Assembly (NCBI RefSeq): GCF_003182485.1
Contig: NZ_QGTX01000001.1
Location: forward strand, 3,054,001-3,118,000
Source of the DNA: Geodermatophilus normandii
Lineage (GTDB): Bacteria > Actinomycetota > Actinomycetes > Mycobacteriales > Geodermatophilaceae
Length of the DNA: 64,000 bases
Direction of reading: 5' to 3'
Shown: piece by piece, positions 1-7,563 of the stretch
Layout: the number at the start of each line of letters is the position of its first letter
Numbering within the stretch: position 1 is the first letter of the stretch
Notes under the pieces: generated by a model
The model's input: the letters and a program-made list of their open reading frames with translations, nothing else
Database searches by the model: none
What the model was told of the DNA's origin: nothing
Program-made: the position numbers and the translations under genes

Positions 1-347
1 GCGTCTACGCGCTGCTCAACTTCGTCGTCCAGACGCTCATCCAGCCGCGCTTCGTCGGCGACTCGGTCGGCCTGTCGATGACGGTCACCTTCCTCGCCCT
101 GCTGTTCTGGGGCTGGGTGCTGGGCGCGCTGGGCGCGCTGCTGGCCATCCCGCTGACGCTGCTGGTCAAGGCGCTGCTGGTCGACGTCGACCCGCGCGGG
201 CACTGGCTCGACGCCCTCCTGCGGGAGGAGCCACGGCCCCCGCGGACCAGCCGTGCCCGCAAGCGCGCGCACGACCGCCGGGCCGCGCTCGCGTCGGTGC
301 GGTCCCTGCACCCGCACTGGCCCTCGAGGCGCGGATCCCCGGACTGA
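1..347 (+). CDS. AI-2E family transporter, C-terminal end (partial)
   Basis: The reading frame is open from base 3 and ends in TGA at 347, so only the last roughly 114 residues are present. They read as the closing part of an AI-2E/UPF0118-type permease: a short amphipathic stretch containing NFVVQTLIQPRFVGDSVGL, two strongly hydrophobic helices (LLFWGWVLGALGALLAIPLT is typical of the last pair in the family), then a basic Arg-rich cytoplasmic tail. The family exports small molecules or ions. The substrate cannot be inferred here. The start lies outside the window. Confidence 0.8.
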   Translation, partial: VYALLNFVVQTLIQPRFVGDSVGLSMTVTFLALLFWGWVLGALGALLAIPLTLLVKALLVDVDPRGHWLDALLREEPRPPRTSRARKRAHDRRAALASVRSLHPHWPSRRGSPD

Positions 348-407
348 CCTGCGCAGACAGGCTCCCGGCACGGAATGTCGGACCCCAGGAGGACGTTGAT
401 CAGTAGT

Positions 408-422
408 CGGGCACGGTGCCCG
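408..422. promoter_or_regulatory. 7-bp inverted repeat upstream of the 445 gene
   Basis: CGGGCAC-G-GTGCCCG is a perfect inverted repeat with one central base, 22 bases before the GTG at 445. It could be an operator for the small two-gene unit, or a weak terminator for the permease that ends at 347. There is no T-run. Confidence 0.3.
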
Positions 423-444
423 GCAGCACCCCTGAGGAGGACCC

Positions 445-708
445 GTGAAGGGCGATCGCATCGAGGTCGTGATCGACGCCGGCGGCACGACCCGCACGTA
501 CGAGATCGAGGCCACCCGCGCCGGGCGGCGCGTCGACGTGAGCCACGGCCGCGGGGTCGTGGAGGTCGTCGAGAGCACCCGCGGCGGCACCCCGGTCCGC
601 ACCGCGCGGTTCATGTCCGGCCGCGTGCTCGCGCTGGTCGAGCACCCCGCGTCCCGCGTGGGGATGGACGACGACGAGCCGGTGACGGCGCTGCGCCGCA
701 CGGCATGA
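445..708 (+). CDS. small hypothetical protein
   Basis: This encodes 87 residues with a GTG start chosen because AGGAGG lies at 435-440. The protein is mostly short beta-prone segments (EVVIDAGGTTRTYEIEA, VVEVVESTRGG) with no transmembrane segment, signal peptide or cysteines. I do not recognise the family. Its stop codon overlaps the ATG of the next gene (ATGA at 705-708), so the two are probably translationally coupled. Confidence 0.7.
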   Translation: MKGDRIEVVIDAGGTTRTYEIEATRAGRRVDVSHGRGVVEVVESTRGGTPVRTARFMSGRVLALVEHPASRVGMDDDEPVTALRRTA

Positions 709-1220
709 GCACGGACCTCCCCGTCCCCCGCCACCCGCACGCCCGTGGCGGGCTCCCGCGGGGAGGCCGGGACAGCGGGACCGACCCGGCCGGGGCCCCC
801 GAGCTGGTGGTCATGGTCGGCCTGCAGGGTGCGGGCAAGTCGACGTGGGTGCAGCGGCACCTGGCCGCCACGCACGCCGTGGTCAGCAAGGACCACTGGC
901 CCCGCGCCCGCCGGCGGGAGGCCCGCCAGCAGCGGGTCGTCGCCGGGCTGCTCGCGGGCGGGCGCAGCGTCGTCGTCGACAACACGAACCCCTCGCCGGA
1001 GGAGCGCGCGCCGCTCGTGGTCGCGGCCCGCGCCGCCGGTGTCCCGGTGCGCGCGGTGTGGGTGGACACCCCGCTGGAGCAGTGTCTGGCCCGCAACGAC
1101 GCCCGCGAGGGCCACGCCCGCGTGCCCCTGGTCGGCGTCCTGGCCGCGCGGTCGCGGTTCCGCCCTCCGACGGAGGACGAGGGGTTCGAACGGGTCGACG
1201 TCGTCCGCCCCGGGAGCTGA
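705..1220 (+). CDS. P-loop nucleoside/polynucleotide-kinase-like ATPase
   Basis: This 171-residue protein has a clear Walker A motif, GLQGAGKST, at residues 39-47 after a disordered N-terminus. A basic segment (RARRREARQQRV), the strand motif SVVVDNTNPS and a C-terminal lid region RNDAREGHARVP follow. The order matches the AAA_33/T4 Pnk-like kinase family, where VDNTNPS is the usual second acidic motif. The start ATG overlaps the stop of the upstream gene. The substrate is unknown; family members phosphorylate nucleic acid 5' ends or small metabolites. Confidence 0.8.
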   Translation: MSTDLPVPRHPHARGGLPRGGRDSGTDPAGAPELVVMVGLQGAGKSTWVQRHLAATHAVVSKDHWPRARRREARQQRVVAGLLAGGRSVVVDNTNPSPEERAPLVVAARAAGVPVRAVWVDTPLEQCLARNDAREGHARVPLVGVLAARSRFRPPTEDEGFERVDVVRPGS

Positions 1221-1307
1221 CGACGCGGGGCGCCCTGTGCGGTCCTGGGAGCCGGTGCGGTAGACACTGCACGCCCGTCCGCCCCAGCCCCTCCCGGAGG
1301 TCCCCTC

Positions 1308-1727
1308 GTGCTGGCCAGCATCGGCTACGCCGTCGCCTACACCGCCGTCGGCCTCGTGCTGCTGGCCGTCGGCTACCTCGCCCTCGACCTGCTGACGCCC
1401 GGCCACCTGGGCCGGCGCATCTACGAGGACCGGTCGGTGAGCGCGGCGATCGTGCTGTCGGCGGGCTTCCTCGCCCAGGGCGCGATCATCTTCACCACGA
1501 TCTGGACCAACGCCACCTCCGGGTTCGGCCAGGCGCTGCTCTACACCGTGGTGTTCGGCGTGCTGGGCGTCCTGCTGCAGGCGGTCGCGTTCCTCGCCCT
1601 CGACCTGCTCACGCCGGGGAAGATGGGCGCCCTCGTCACCGAGGTCGGCTTCCACCCCGCGAGCCTGGTCAGCGCCGCGGCCCAGCTGTCGGTGGCCGCG
1701 ATCATCGTCGCCTCGATCTGGCCCTGA
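1308..1727 (+). CDS. DUF350 (UPF0719) family membrane protein
   Basis: This 139-residue protein has four predicted transmembrane helices arranged as an internal duplication. Both halves contain FLALDLLTPG or YLALDLLTPG followed by a G-R/K-M-type turn, a hallmark of DUF350. The GTG start at 1308 has CGGAGG seven bases upstream. The molecular role of the family is not settled. A GC-rich hairpin (1735-1752) follows the stop, so it looks monocistronic. Confidence 0.85.
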   Translation: MLASIGYAVAYTAVGLVLLAVGYLALDLLTPGHLGRRIYEDRSVSAAIVLSAGFLAQGAIIFTTIWTNATSGFGQALLYTVVFGVLGVLLQAVAFLALDLLTPGKMGALVTEVGFHPASLVSAAAQLSVAAIIVASIWP

Positions 1728-1734
1728 TCTGCGG

Positions 1735-1752
1735 TCCGGCGGGGCCGCCGGA
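1735..1752 (+). terminator. GC hairpin after the DUF350 gene
   Basis: TCCGGCGG-GG-CCGCCGGA is a perfect inverted repeat starting eight bases after the TGA at 1727. It lacks a U-tract, as is common for actinobacterial terminators. Confidence 0.4.
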
Positions 1753-1878
1753 GGAACGCCCGGGGCCCGACGTAACGTGTCCGGCGCAGCGTGGGCTACC
1801 CGCCGGTACCTCCCGGTGGGCGGCCCCGGACCGGACGGCCGGCGACGACGCCGCCCCACCCCAGCGAGAGGAACTCCC

Positions 1879-2640
1879 ATGAGCGAGGCAACCCCCCGCG
1901 TCGCCATCGTGACCGGCGCCGCGCGCGGCATCGGCGCCGCGACGGCGCAGCGGCTGGCCGCCGACGGGTACGCCGTGGCCGTGCTCGACCTCGACGAGGC
2001 GAACACCAAGGAGACCGTGCAGGCCATCGAGGCCGCCGGCGGCACGGCGCTCGGCGTGGGTGCCGACGTCAGCGACGCCGAGCAGGTGCAGGCCGCCGTC
2101 GACCGGGTCGCCGCCGAGCTCGGCGCGCCCGTCGTGCTCGTCAACAACGCCGGCGTCACCCGCGACAACATGCTGTTCAAGATGACCGAGGTCGACTGGG
2201 ACGTCGTCATGAACGTGCACCTGCGCGGTGCCTTCCTCATGAGCCGGGCCTGCCAGAAGTACATGGTCGACGCCGGGTTCGGCCGGATCGTCAACCTCTC
2301 GAGCGTCTCGGCGCTGGGCAACCGCGGCCAGGCCAACTACGCCACCGCCAAGGCCGGCCTGCAGGGCTTCACCAAGACCCTGGCCATCGAGCTCGGCAAG
2401 TTCGGCGTCACCGCCAACGCCATCGCCCCCGGCTTCATCCAGACCGAGATGACCAGGGCGACCGCGGAGCGCATGGGCATCGCCTTCGACGACTTCATCA
2501 AGGGCGCCGCCTCGCAGATCCCGGTGGCCCGCGTCGGCCAGCCCGAGGACATCGCCCACCTCGTGTCGTTCTTCGTCAGCGAGGGCGCCGGCTTCGTGTC
2601 CGGCCAGGTCGTCTACGCCGCAGGCGGCCCGCGCGCGTAA
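1879..2640 (+). CDS. fabG: 3-oxoacyl-ACP / acetoacetyl-CoA reductase-type SDR
   Basis: This 253-residue classical short-chain dehydrogenase has the nucleotide-binding motif TGAARGIG at residues 12-19, NNAG at 89-92, a catalytic Ser near 141-144 and YATAK with Tyr154 and Lys158. The C-terminal PVARVGQPEDIAHLVSFF and GFVSGQVVYAAGG resemble FabG/PhaB proteins, which reduce 3-oxoacyl thioesters with NADPH. AGAGGAA sits 7-8 bases before the ATG at 1879. No fatty-acid synthase genes are adjacent, so the physiological substrate is inferred only from the family. A strong hairpin follows the stop. Confidence 0.85.
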   Translation: MSEATPRVAIVTGAARGIGAATAQRLAADGYAVAVLDLDEANTKETVQAIEAAGGTALGVGADVSDAEQVQAAVDRVAAELGAPVVLVNNAGVTRDNMLFKMTEVDWDVVMNVHLRGAFLMSRACQKYMVDAGFGRIVNLSSVSALGNRGQANYATAKAGLQGFTKTLAIELGKFGVTANAIAPGFIQTEMTRATAERMGIAFDDFIKGAASQIPVARVGQPEDIAHLVSFFVSEGAGFVSGQVVYAAGGPRA

Positions 2641-2665
2641 GCGCAGCCCCTGAGACGTACCGCAT

Positions 2666-2699
2666 GCCGGCCGGCGGGCACAGCGCCCCGCCGGCCGGC
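2666..2699 (+). terminator. 13-bp perfect hairpin between fabG and the SGNH hydrolase
   Basis: The arms 2666-2678 and 2687-2699 are exact reverse complements with an eight-base loop, starting 26 bases after the fabG stop. The very stable stem fits a terminator. It also occludes an ATG at 2664, which argues for the later GTG start of the next gene. Confidence 0.6.
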
Positions 2700-2711
2700 G
2701 TTGCACCGGTC

Positions 2712-3332
2712 GTGACCGACCCGATCCGCCTCGTCGTCCTCGGTGACTCGATCGCGTACGGCAGCGGTGCCGCCCGCGTCGAGGACGGCCTCGGCCCGCG
2801 GCTGGCGCAGGTCCTGCGCAGCGAGGGCATCGACACCGACCTCACCGTGCTGGCCGTGCCCGGCGCGGTCTCCCGCGACCTCGCCGCCCAGGTGCGCCGG
2901 GCAGCCCCGCTGGGCGCCGACCTCGCCGTCGTGGTGATCGGCGCCAACGACCTCGCCCGCTTCCTCCCCGCCGACGCCGCGACCGCCGCGCTCGGCGCCG
3001 CCGTCCGGGACCTGCAGGCCGCCGGCACCGACGTCGTCGTGGTCCCCGCACCGGACATGTCCAGCGTGCCGTTCGTGCCGCCGGCGCTGCGGCCGGTCGT
3101 GCGGGCCGCGTGCGCGCTGCTGCAGCAGCGCCAGGCCGAGGTCGCCGTCGCGCACGGTGCCACCGTCGCCGCGGTGTCGGCCGAGGTGGGCGCCGCGTTC
3201 GGCCGCGACCCGTCGCTGTTCTCCGCCGACCGGTTCCACCCCTCGTCGGCCGGCTACGCGCGGATCGCCGCGGCGCTGGCCCCCACCGTGCTGGCCGCCG
3301 CCCGCGACCGCCGGGACCGCCGGGCCGCCTGA
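2712..3332 (+). CDS. SGNH/GDSL-family esterase or acyl hydrolase
   Basis: This protein of about 206 residues carries the SGNH blocks in order: GDSIAYGSG near the N-terminus (nucleophile Ser), a glycine block, GANDLARF (Asn), and DRFHPSSAGYARIA near the C-terminus (Asp-x-x-His). The family hydrolyses esters and thioesters of lipids or sugars. I see no secretion signal. The GTG at 2712 is preferred. The upstream in-frame ATG at 2664 would put coding sequence through a 13-bp hairpin and add a low-complexity tail. A second hairpin overlaps the stop and separates it from the converging gene. Confidence 0.8.
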   Translation: MTDPIRLVVLGDSIAYGSGAARVEDGLGPRLAQVLRSEGIDTDLTVLAVPGAVSRDLAAQVRRAAPLGADLAVVVIGANDLARFLPADAATAALGAAVRDLQAAGTDVVVVPAPDMSSVPFVPPALRPVVRAACALLQQRQAEVAVAHGATVAAVSAEVGAAFGRDPSLFSADRFHPSSAGYARIAAALAPTVLAAARDRRDRRAA

Positions 3333-3347
3333 GCGACCCGGCGGCCC
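3322..3347. terminator. bidirectional hairpin between converging genes
   Basis: GGGCCGCC and GGCGGCCC form an 8-bp stem spanning the stop of the SGNH gene (3332), seven bases short of the stop of the minus-strand gene ending at 3354. It is well placed to terminate both. Confidence 0.5.
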
Positions 3348-3353
3348 CGCCGC

Positions 3354-4019
3354 TCACACGTCGCGGTAGCGCCTGGCCGCGGCGAGCGCCGCGGTGAGCC
3401 CGCCGGCGTCGAGGTCGGCGCCGTAGCCGGGGGTGTCGCGCTGGATGCGCCAGCCCTCGGCCAGCGGGCCGAGGTCGACGACGTCGAAGCCGAGCTCGTC
3501 GATGAACGAGGCCACCGTCTCCTTGGCCGACGCGTCGTCGCCGGCGATCGCCAGCGCCCGCCGGTTCGGCGTCCCCGGCGGGGTCCGGCGGGCGGTGATG
3601 TCCGCGGCGAGGATGTGGTTGAACGCCTTGACCACGCGCGAGGTGGGCAGGTGGTCCTGCAGCAGCTCGGCGGTCGTCGTCGTCTCGTCGTCGAGGGCCG
3701 CGATGTGCCCGTCGCGCTGCGGGTAGTAGTTGTTGGTGTCGATGACGACCTTGCCGGCCAGCGGCTCGACCGGGACGTCGTCGACCGCCTTGAGCGGCAC
3801 GGTGACCACGACCAGGTCACCCGCGGCACCGGCCTCGGCGGCCGTGGCCGCCCGGACGGTGCCCTTCCGCGACGGGCGGTCGCCGAGGGCGTCGACGAGA
3901 CCGGCGAGGGTCTCGGGGCCGCGGGAGTTGGAGAGCACGACGTCGTAGCCGATGTCGCCGGCTGCCTGCGCGAGCGCCGTGCCGATGTGGCCGGCGCCGA
4001 TGATGCCGAGAGTGGTCAT
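3354..4019 (-). CDS. NADP/F420-type oxidoreductase (F420-dependent NADP reductase fold)
   Basis: This 221-residue Rossmann protein begins MTTLGIIGAGHIGTALAQ, the GxGxxG dinucleotide site typical of NADP-dependent F420 reductases and their NADPH-only relatives. VVLSNSRGPETL follows the second strand, where NADP phosphate is usually recognised. VVIDTNNYYPQRDG and VVKAFNHILA are further family blocks. The start at 4019 places the glycine motif at residue 8; an upstream in-frame ATG (4031) would add only four residues. The electron acceptor cannot be settled from the sequence. It lies 28 bases downstream of the large flavoprotein gene on the same strand. Confidence 0.8.
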   Translation of the reverse strand: MTTLGIIGAGHIGTALAQAAGDIGYDVVLSNSRGPETLAGLVDALGDRPSRKGTVRAATAAEAGAAGDLVVVTVPLKAVDDVPVEPLAGKVVIDTNNYYPQRDGHIAALDDETTTTAELLQDHLPTSRVVKAFNHILAADITARRTPPGTPNRRALAIAGDDASAKETVASFIDELGFDVVDLGPLAEGWRIQRDTPGYGADLDAGGLTAALAAARRYRDV

Positions 4020-4047
4020 GCCCCGCGGCAACGCGCCGGCCGGCGGC

Positions 4048-6888
4048 TCATTCCCGGTCCAGCGCGTCGGCCAGGAGCTCGGCGAGGTGCCGCCCCGGCC
4101 GGTCGGCCAGCTGGTCGAGCTGCGTGCGGCAGGAGAACCCGTCGGCCAGGACGACCGCGTCCGGGCCGGCCTCCCGGACGGCGGGCAGCAGCTGCTGCTC
4201 GGCGATCGCCACCGACACCTCGTGGTGGCCGCGCTCGACGCCCCAGTTGCCCGCCAGCCCGCAGCAGCCGCCGAGCCGGGTGACCGTCGCGCCGGCGCTG
4301 CGCAGCAGCCGCTCGTCGGTCGCCCAGCCCATCACCGCGTGGTGGTGGCAGTGCGGCTGCGCGACCACCTCGACGCCGGCCAGCGACGGCGGCGTCCAGC
4401 CCTCGGTGGCGGTGAGCAGCTCGGCGAGCGTCCGCGTCCCGGCGGCGACCCGTGCAGCGGCCGGGTCGTCGAGCAGCTCGACGGCGTCGCTGCGCAGCGC
4501 CGCGGTGCACGAGGGCTCCACGCCCACGATCGGGATGCCCGCGTCGGCCAGCGGCGCCAGCTCGTGCACGGTGTCGCCGAGGATGCGCCGCGCGGTGTCG
4601 AGCTGCCCGGTCGTCGTCCAGGTCAGGCCGCAGCAGGTGTCGTCGCCGGGCACCTGCACCGAGTAGCCCGCCGCCTCGAGCACCCGCGCCGCGGCCAGGG
4701 CGACCTGCGGGGCGAAGTGGTCGGTGAACGAGTCCACCCAGAGCGCCACCGGGGCCCCGTTCCCGGGGCGCGCCGTCCACTGCTGCCGGAAGGTGCGCGG
4801 TGCGAAGGCGGGCAGCGAGCGCCGCCGGTCCACGCCGGCGCCCCACTTCGCCACCCGCCCGCCGAACCGCGAGCGCATCACCGCGTTGACCAGCCGCGGC
4901 GCCCGCGCCGCGAGGTCGGACCACATCGGCAGCCTGCCCAGCGTGTAGTGCGACAGCGGCCGGATCCGGCGGCGGTAGCTCTGGTGCAGCACCTCGGACT
5001 TGTAGCTGGCCATGTCCACGCCGGTCGGGCAGTCGCGGGAGCAGCCCTTGCACGACAGGCACAGGTCCAGCGCCTCGTGCACCTCCGGCGAGCGCCAGTC
5101 CCGCACCGGGCCGCCGGGGGCGAGCATCTCCTGCAGGACCCGGGCCCGGCCGCGCGTGGAGTCCTTCTCCTCGCGGGTGGCCGGGTACGAGGGGCACATC
5201 ACCGCGACGCCCGACGGCTCGGCCCGGCACTTGCCGACGCCGGTGCAGCGGTGCACGGCGTTGGAGAAGTCGCCGCCGTCGTGCCGGTAGAGCAGGGCCA
5301 GGGTGGGCGAGTCGCTGCGGCGCAGCCGCGGCGCCGCGGCGACCCGGACGTCGTCGTCGAGGCGGGCCGGGCGCACCAGCACGCCGGGGTTGAGCACGTC
5401 GTCGGGGTCGAACAGGCCCTTGACCCGCGCGAACAGGTCGAGCGCGGCGGGGGAGTACATGCTGCTGAGCAGCTCGCTGCGGGCGCGGCCGTCGCCGTGC
5501 TCGCCCGACACCGACCCCCCGTAGCGGGCGACCAGCCGGGCGGCGTCCTCCACGAAGGCGCGGTAGGCGGCCCGGCCGCGGTCGGGCTCGCGGCCGAACG
5601 GGAAGTCGATGCGCACGTGCACGCAGCCGTCGCCGAAGTGCCCGTACGGCACGCCCTGCAGCCCGTGCCCGTCGAGCAGCGCGTCGAACTCGCGCAGGTA
5701 GGCGCCCAGCGAGGTCACCGGGACCGCGGCGTCCTCCCAGCCGGCGTGCGCGGGCCGGCCGTCGGAGGTGCGCGCGGCCAGCCCGGCGCCGTCCTCGCGG
5801 ATCCGCCAGATCGCCGCGGCGTGCGCGACGTCGGTGACCACCGTGCTGTCCAGCGCCCCGGCGTCGGCGACCACGGCCGCGCCCTTGGCCTGCACCTCGG
5901 CGACGGTGTCGCCGGTCAGCTCCACGATCAGCCAGCCGGCGCCCTTCGGCAGGTCGGGCACGACGGCGGCCGGCACGTCGCGCAGCCGCTGCACGATCCG
6001 CTCGTCGAGGCCCTCGACGGCGGTCGGCCCGTGCCGCAGCAGCCCCGGGGTGGCGTCGGCAGCCTCGGCCATCGACGGGTAGCCGAGCACGACCAGCCCG
6101 CGGTACGGCGCGTCGGCGACCAGCCGCACGGTGGCGCCGAGGACGACGGCCAGCGTCCCCTCGCTGCCGACCAGCGCGCGGGCGACGTCGAAGCCGTGCT
6201 CGGGCAGCAGGTGCTCCAGCGAGTAGCCCGACACCTGCCGGCCGAACGTGCCGAGCTCGGTGCGGATGGTGGCGAGCTCGCCGGCGACGAGGGTGCGCAG
6301 GTCGTCGAGGCCGGGGGCCGCGGACCCGGAGGCCAACCGCAGCCGCTGCCCGGAGCCGGTGACGACGTCGAGGCCCACCACGTTGTCCGACGTGCGGCCG
6401 TAGCCCAGCGCCCGCGAGCCGCAGGCGTTGTTGCCGATCATCCCGCCGATCGTGCAGCGGTTGGACGTGCTCGGGTCGGGGCCGAAGCGCAGCCCGGCCG
6501 GCCGGGCCGCCGCCTGCAGCGCGGCCTGCACGACGCCGGGGTCGACGACGGCGGTGCGCGTCTCGGCGTCGACGGAGTGCACCCGGTGCAGGTACCGGCT
6601 GGTGTCGACGACGACGCCGGTGCCCACGGCGTTCCCGGCGATCGAGGTGCCCGCGCCGCGCATGGTCAGCGGCACGCCGAGGTCGCGGCAGACCTCCAGG
6701 GCGGCGACCACCTCGTCGGCGGCGCGCGGGCGGACGACGGCGCGCGGCAGCACGCGGTAGAGCGAGCCGTCGGAGGAGTACAGCGCGCGGGCGAGGCCCG
6801 AGTCGTCGACGTCGGCGATCCCGGCCCGGCGCAGGGCGGCGGTGACCTCGGCGGTGTCCTGGGTGCTCCGGGTGTCGACGGTGCTCAC
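4048..6888 (-). CDS. FAD- and Fe-S-containing D-2-hydroxyacid (lactate/2-hydroxyglutarate) dehydrogenase
   Basis: This 946-residue fusion has three parts. The N-terminal half is an FAD-binding PCMH domain (RGAGTSIAGNAVGTG; IGGMIGNNACGSRALGYG) followed by a VAO-type FAD_lactate C-terminal domain ending near HFGDGCVHVRIDF and SGEHGDGRAR. The middle holds an iron-sulfur domain (CTGVGKCR and CLSCKGCSRDCPTGVD). The C-terminal third has CCG-type cysteine-rich motifs (DTCCGLTWT, GGCCGLAGNWG). This matches YdiJ-like proteins, which oxidise D-lactate or D-2-hydroxyglutarate and pass electrons to the quinone pool. E. coli YdiJ is slightly longer. The start is a GTG with a weak ribosome site. The substrate is inferred from the family. 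Confidence 0.88.
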   Translation of the reverse strand: MSTVDTRSTQDTAEVTAALRRAGIADVDDSGLARALYSSDGSLYRVLPRAVVRPRAADEVVAALEVCRDLGVPLTMRGAGTSIAGNAVGTGVVVDTSRYLHRVHSVDAETRTAVVDPGVVQAALQAAARPAGLRFGPDPSTSNRCTIGGMIGNNACGSRALGYGRTSDNVVGLDVVTGSGQRLRLASGSAAPGLDDLRTLVAGELATIRTELGTFGRQVSGYSLEHLLPEHGFDVARALVGSEGTLAVVLGATVRLVADAPYRGLVVLGYPSMAEAADATPGLLRHGPTAVEGLDERIVQRLRDVPAAVVPDLPKGAGWLIVELTGDTVAEVQAKGAAVVADAGALDSTVVTDVAHAAAIWRIREDGAGLAARTSDGRPAHAGWEDAAVPVTSLGAYLREFDALLDGHGLQGVPYGHFGDGCVHVRIDFPFGREPDRGRAAYRAFVEDAARLVARYGGSVSGEHGDGRARSELLSSMYSPAALDLFARVKGLFDPDDVLNPGVLVRPARLDDDVRVAAAPRLRRSDSPTLALLYRHDGGDFSNAVHRCTGVGKCRAEPSGVAVMCPSYPATREEKDSTRGRARVLQEMLAPGGPVRDWRSPEVHEALDLCLSCKGCSRDCPTGVDMASYKSEVLHQSYRRRIRPLSHYTLGRLPMWSDLAARAPRLVNAVMRSRFGGRVAKWGAGVDRRRSLPAFAPRTFRQQWTARPGNGAPVALWVDSFTDHFAPQVALAAARVLEAAGYSVQVPGDDTCCGLTWTTTGQLDTARRILGDTVHELAPLADAGIPIVGVEPSCTAALRSDAVELLDDPAAARVAAGTRTLAELLTATEGWTPPSLAGVEVVAQPHCHHHAVMGWATDERLLRSAGATVTRLGGCCGLAGNWGVERGHHEVSVAIAEQQLLPAVREAGPDAVVLADGFSCRTQLDQLADRPGRHLAELLADALDRE

Positions 6889-6943
6889 CGGCCCAGTGTC
6901 CCCGGTGCCGTCCCGGATCGGGCGGACGGCACCGGGGGAGGGG

Positions 6944-7348
6944 TCAGTCCTCGGTGGGCGGCTCGTCCTGGCCGGACTCCTCCGCCTCGTCGGCCTCCTC
7001 CTTGGTGTGGTGCACCGCGCCGTCGGCGTGCTCCGGCGGGCCGTAGACGGTGTAGAGCACCAGCGGGTTCGGCCCGGTGTTGAGGAAGTTGTGCTTGGTG
7101 CCGGCCGGGACGACGACGAGGTCGCCCTGGGCCACCTTCTTCGTGGCGCCGCCGACCTTCGCCTCCCCGACCCCGCTGACGAAGGTGAGGATCTGGTCGA
7201 TGTCCTCGTGGACCTCCTCGCCGATCTCCCCGCCCGGCGGGATGGTCATGACGACGAGCTGCGTGTTCTTCCCCGTCCACAGGACCCGGCGGAAGTCGGG
7301 GCTCTCCTCGGCGACGGTCGCGATGGTGAAGTGGATGACGGACGCCAT
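6944..7348 (-). CDS. small cupin-domain protein
   Basis: This encodes 134 residues. Cupin motif 1 reads PPGGEIGEEVHEDIDQILTF and motif 2 reads GDLVVVPAGTKHNFLNTG, giving a single beta-barrel with likely metal ligands His/Glu/His. The C-terminus is acidic. The ATG at 7348 is chosen because GGGAGGAG precedes it. An in-frame extension upstream would read through the tandem repeat at 7424-7475. Cupins of this type are often isomerases, dioxygenases or sugar-binding proteins; no specific role is visible. It is divergent from the MFS gene at 7564. Confidence 0.8.
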   Translation of the reverse strand: MASVIHFTIATVAEESPDFRRVLWTGKNTQLVVMTIPPGGEIGEEVHEDIDQILTFVSGVGEAKVGGATKKVAQGDLVVVPAGTKHNFLNTGPNPLVLYTVYGPPEHADGAVHHTKEEADEAEESGQDEPPTED

Positions 7349-7423
7349 GGGCGGCGCTCCTCCCTGTCTGGTGGCACCCGGACGGTGCTCCTCGGACTGG
7401 CCTTGCCCCTGAGCCGCGCCGCC

Positions 7424-7475
7424 CATGCCTGCCTGCCATGCCCGCTTGCCATGCCTGCCTGCCATGCCTGCCTGC
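7424..7475. repeat. four tandem copies of a 13-bp unit
   Basis: CATGCCTGCCTGC occurs at 7424-7436, 7450-7462 and 7463-7475. A copy with two mismatches (CATGCCCGCTTGC) lies at 7437-7449. The array sits in the 215-bp divergent intergenic region between the cupin and MFS genes, about 76 bp upstream of the cupin start. Confidence 0.9.
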
Positions 7476-7524
7476 CCGCCGGGGTGGTGCGCCGGCACCG
7501 GCTCCTGCTAGCGTCGGCTCCCCT

Positions 7525-7543
7525 CGGTTGGACAGTCCAACCG
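7525..7543. promoter_or_regulatory. perfect palindromic operator upstream of the MFS gene
   Basis: CGGTTGGACAGTCCAACCG is a 9-bp perfect inverted repeat around one central base, ending 20 bases before the MFS start codon. A possible -10 (TAGCGT at 7509-7514) lies just upstream, so a bound repressor would block transcription or early elongation. The symmetry suits a TetR-type dimer. No regulator gene is adjacent. Confidence 0.6.
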
Positions 7544-7563
7544 ACCTGCTGCTGGGAGCGCGG

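Noticed and set aside
2664..2711. ATG 2664 as the start of the SGNH hydrolase
   Set aside because: It falls inside a 13-bp perfect hairpin and adds 16 low-complexity residues before the conserved GDS block; GTG 2712 fits better.
3952..7083. A 1043-codon open frame on the plus strand opposite the D-2-hydroxyacid dehydrogenase
   Set aside because: It is antisense to a fully recognisable enzyme and has Arg/Gly/Pro/His-rich shadow composition without any domain. Long false frames are expected at this GC content. The same applies to the long plus-strand frame over pntAB (31885-35046).
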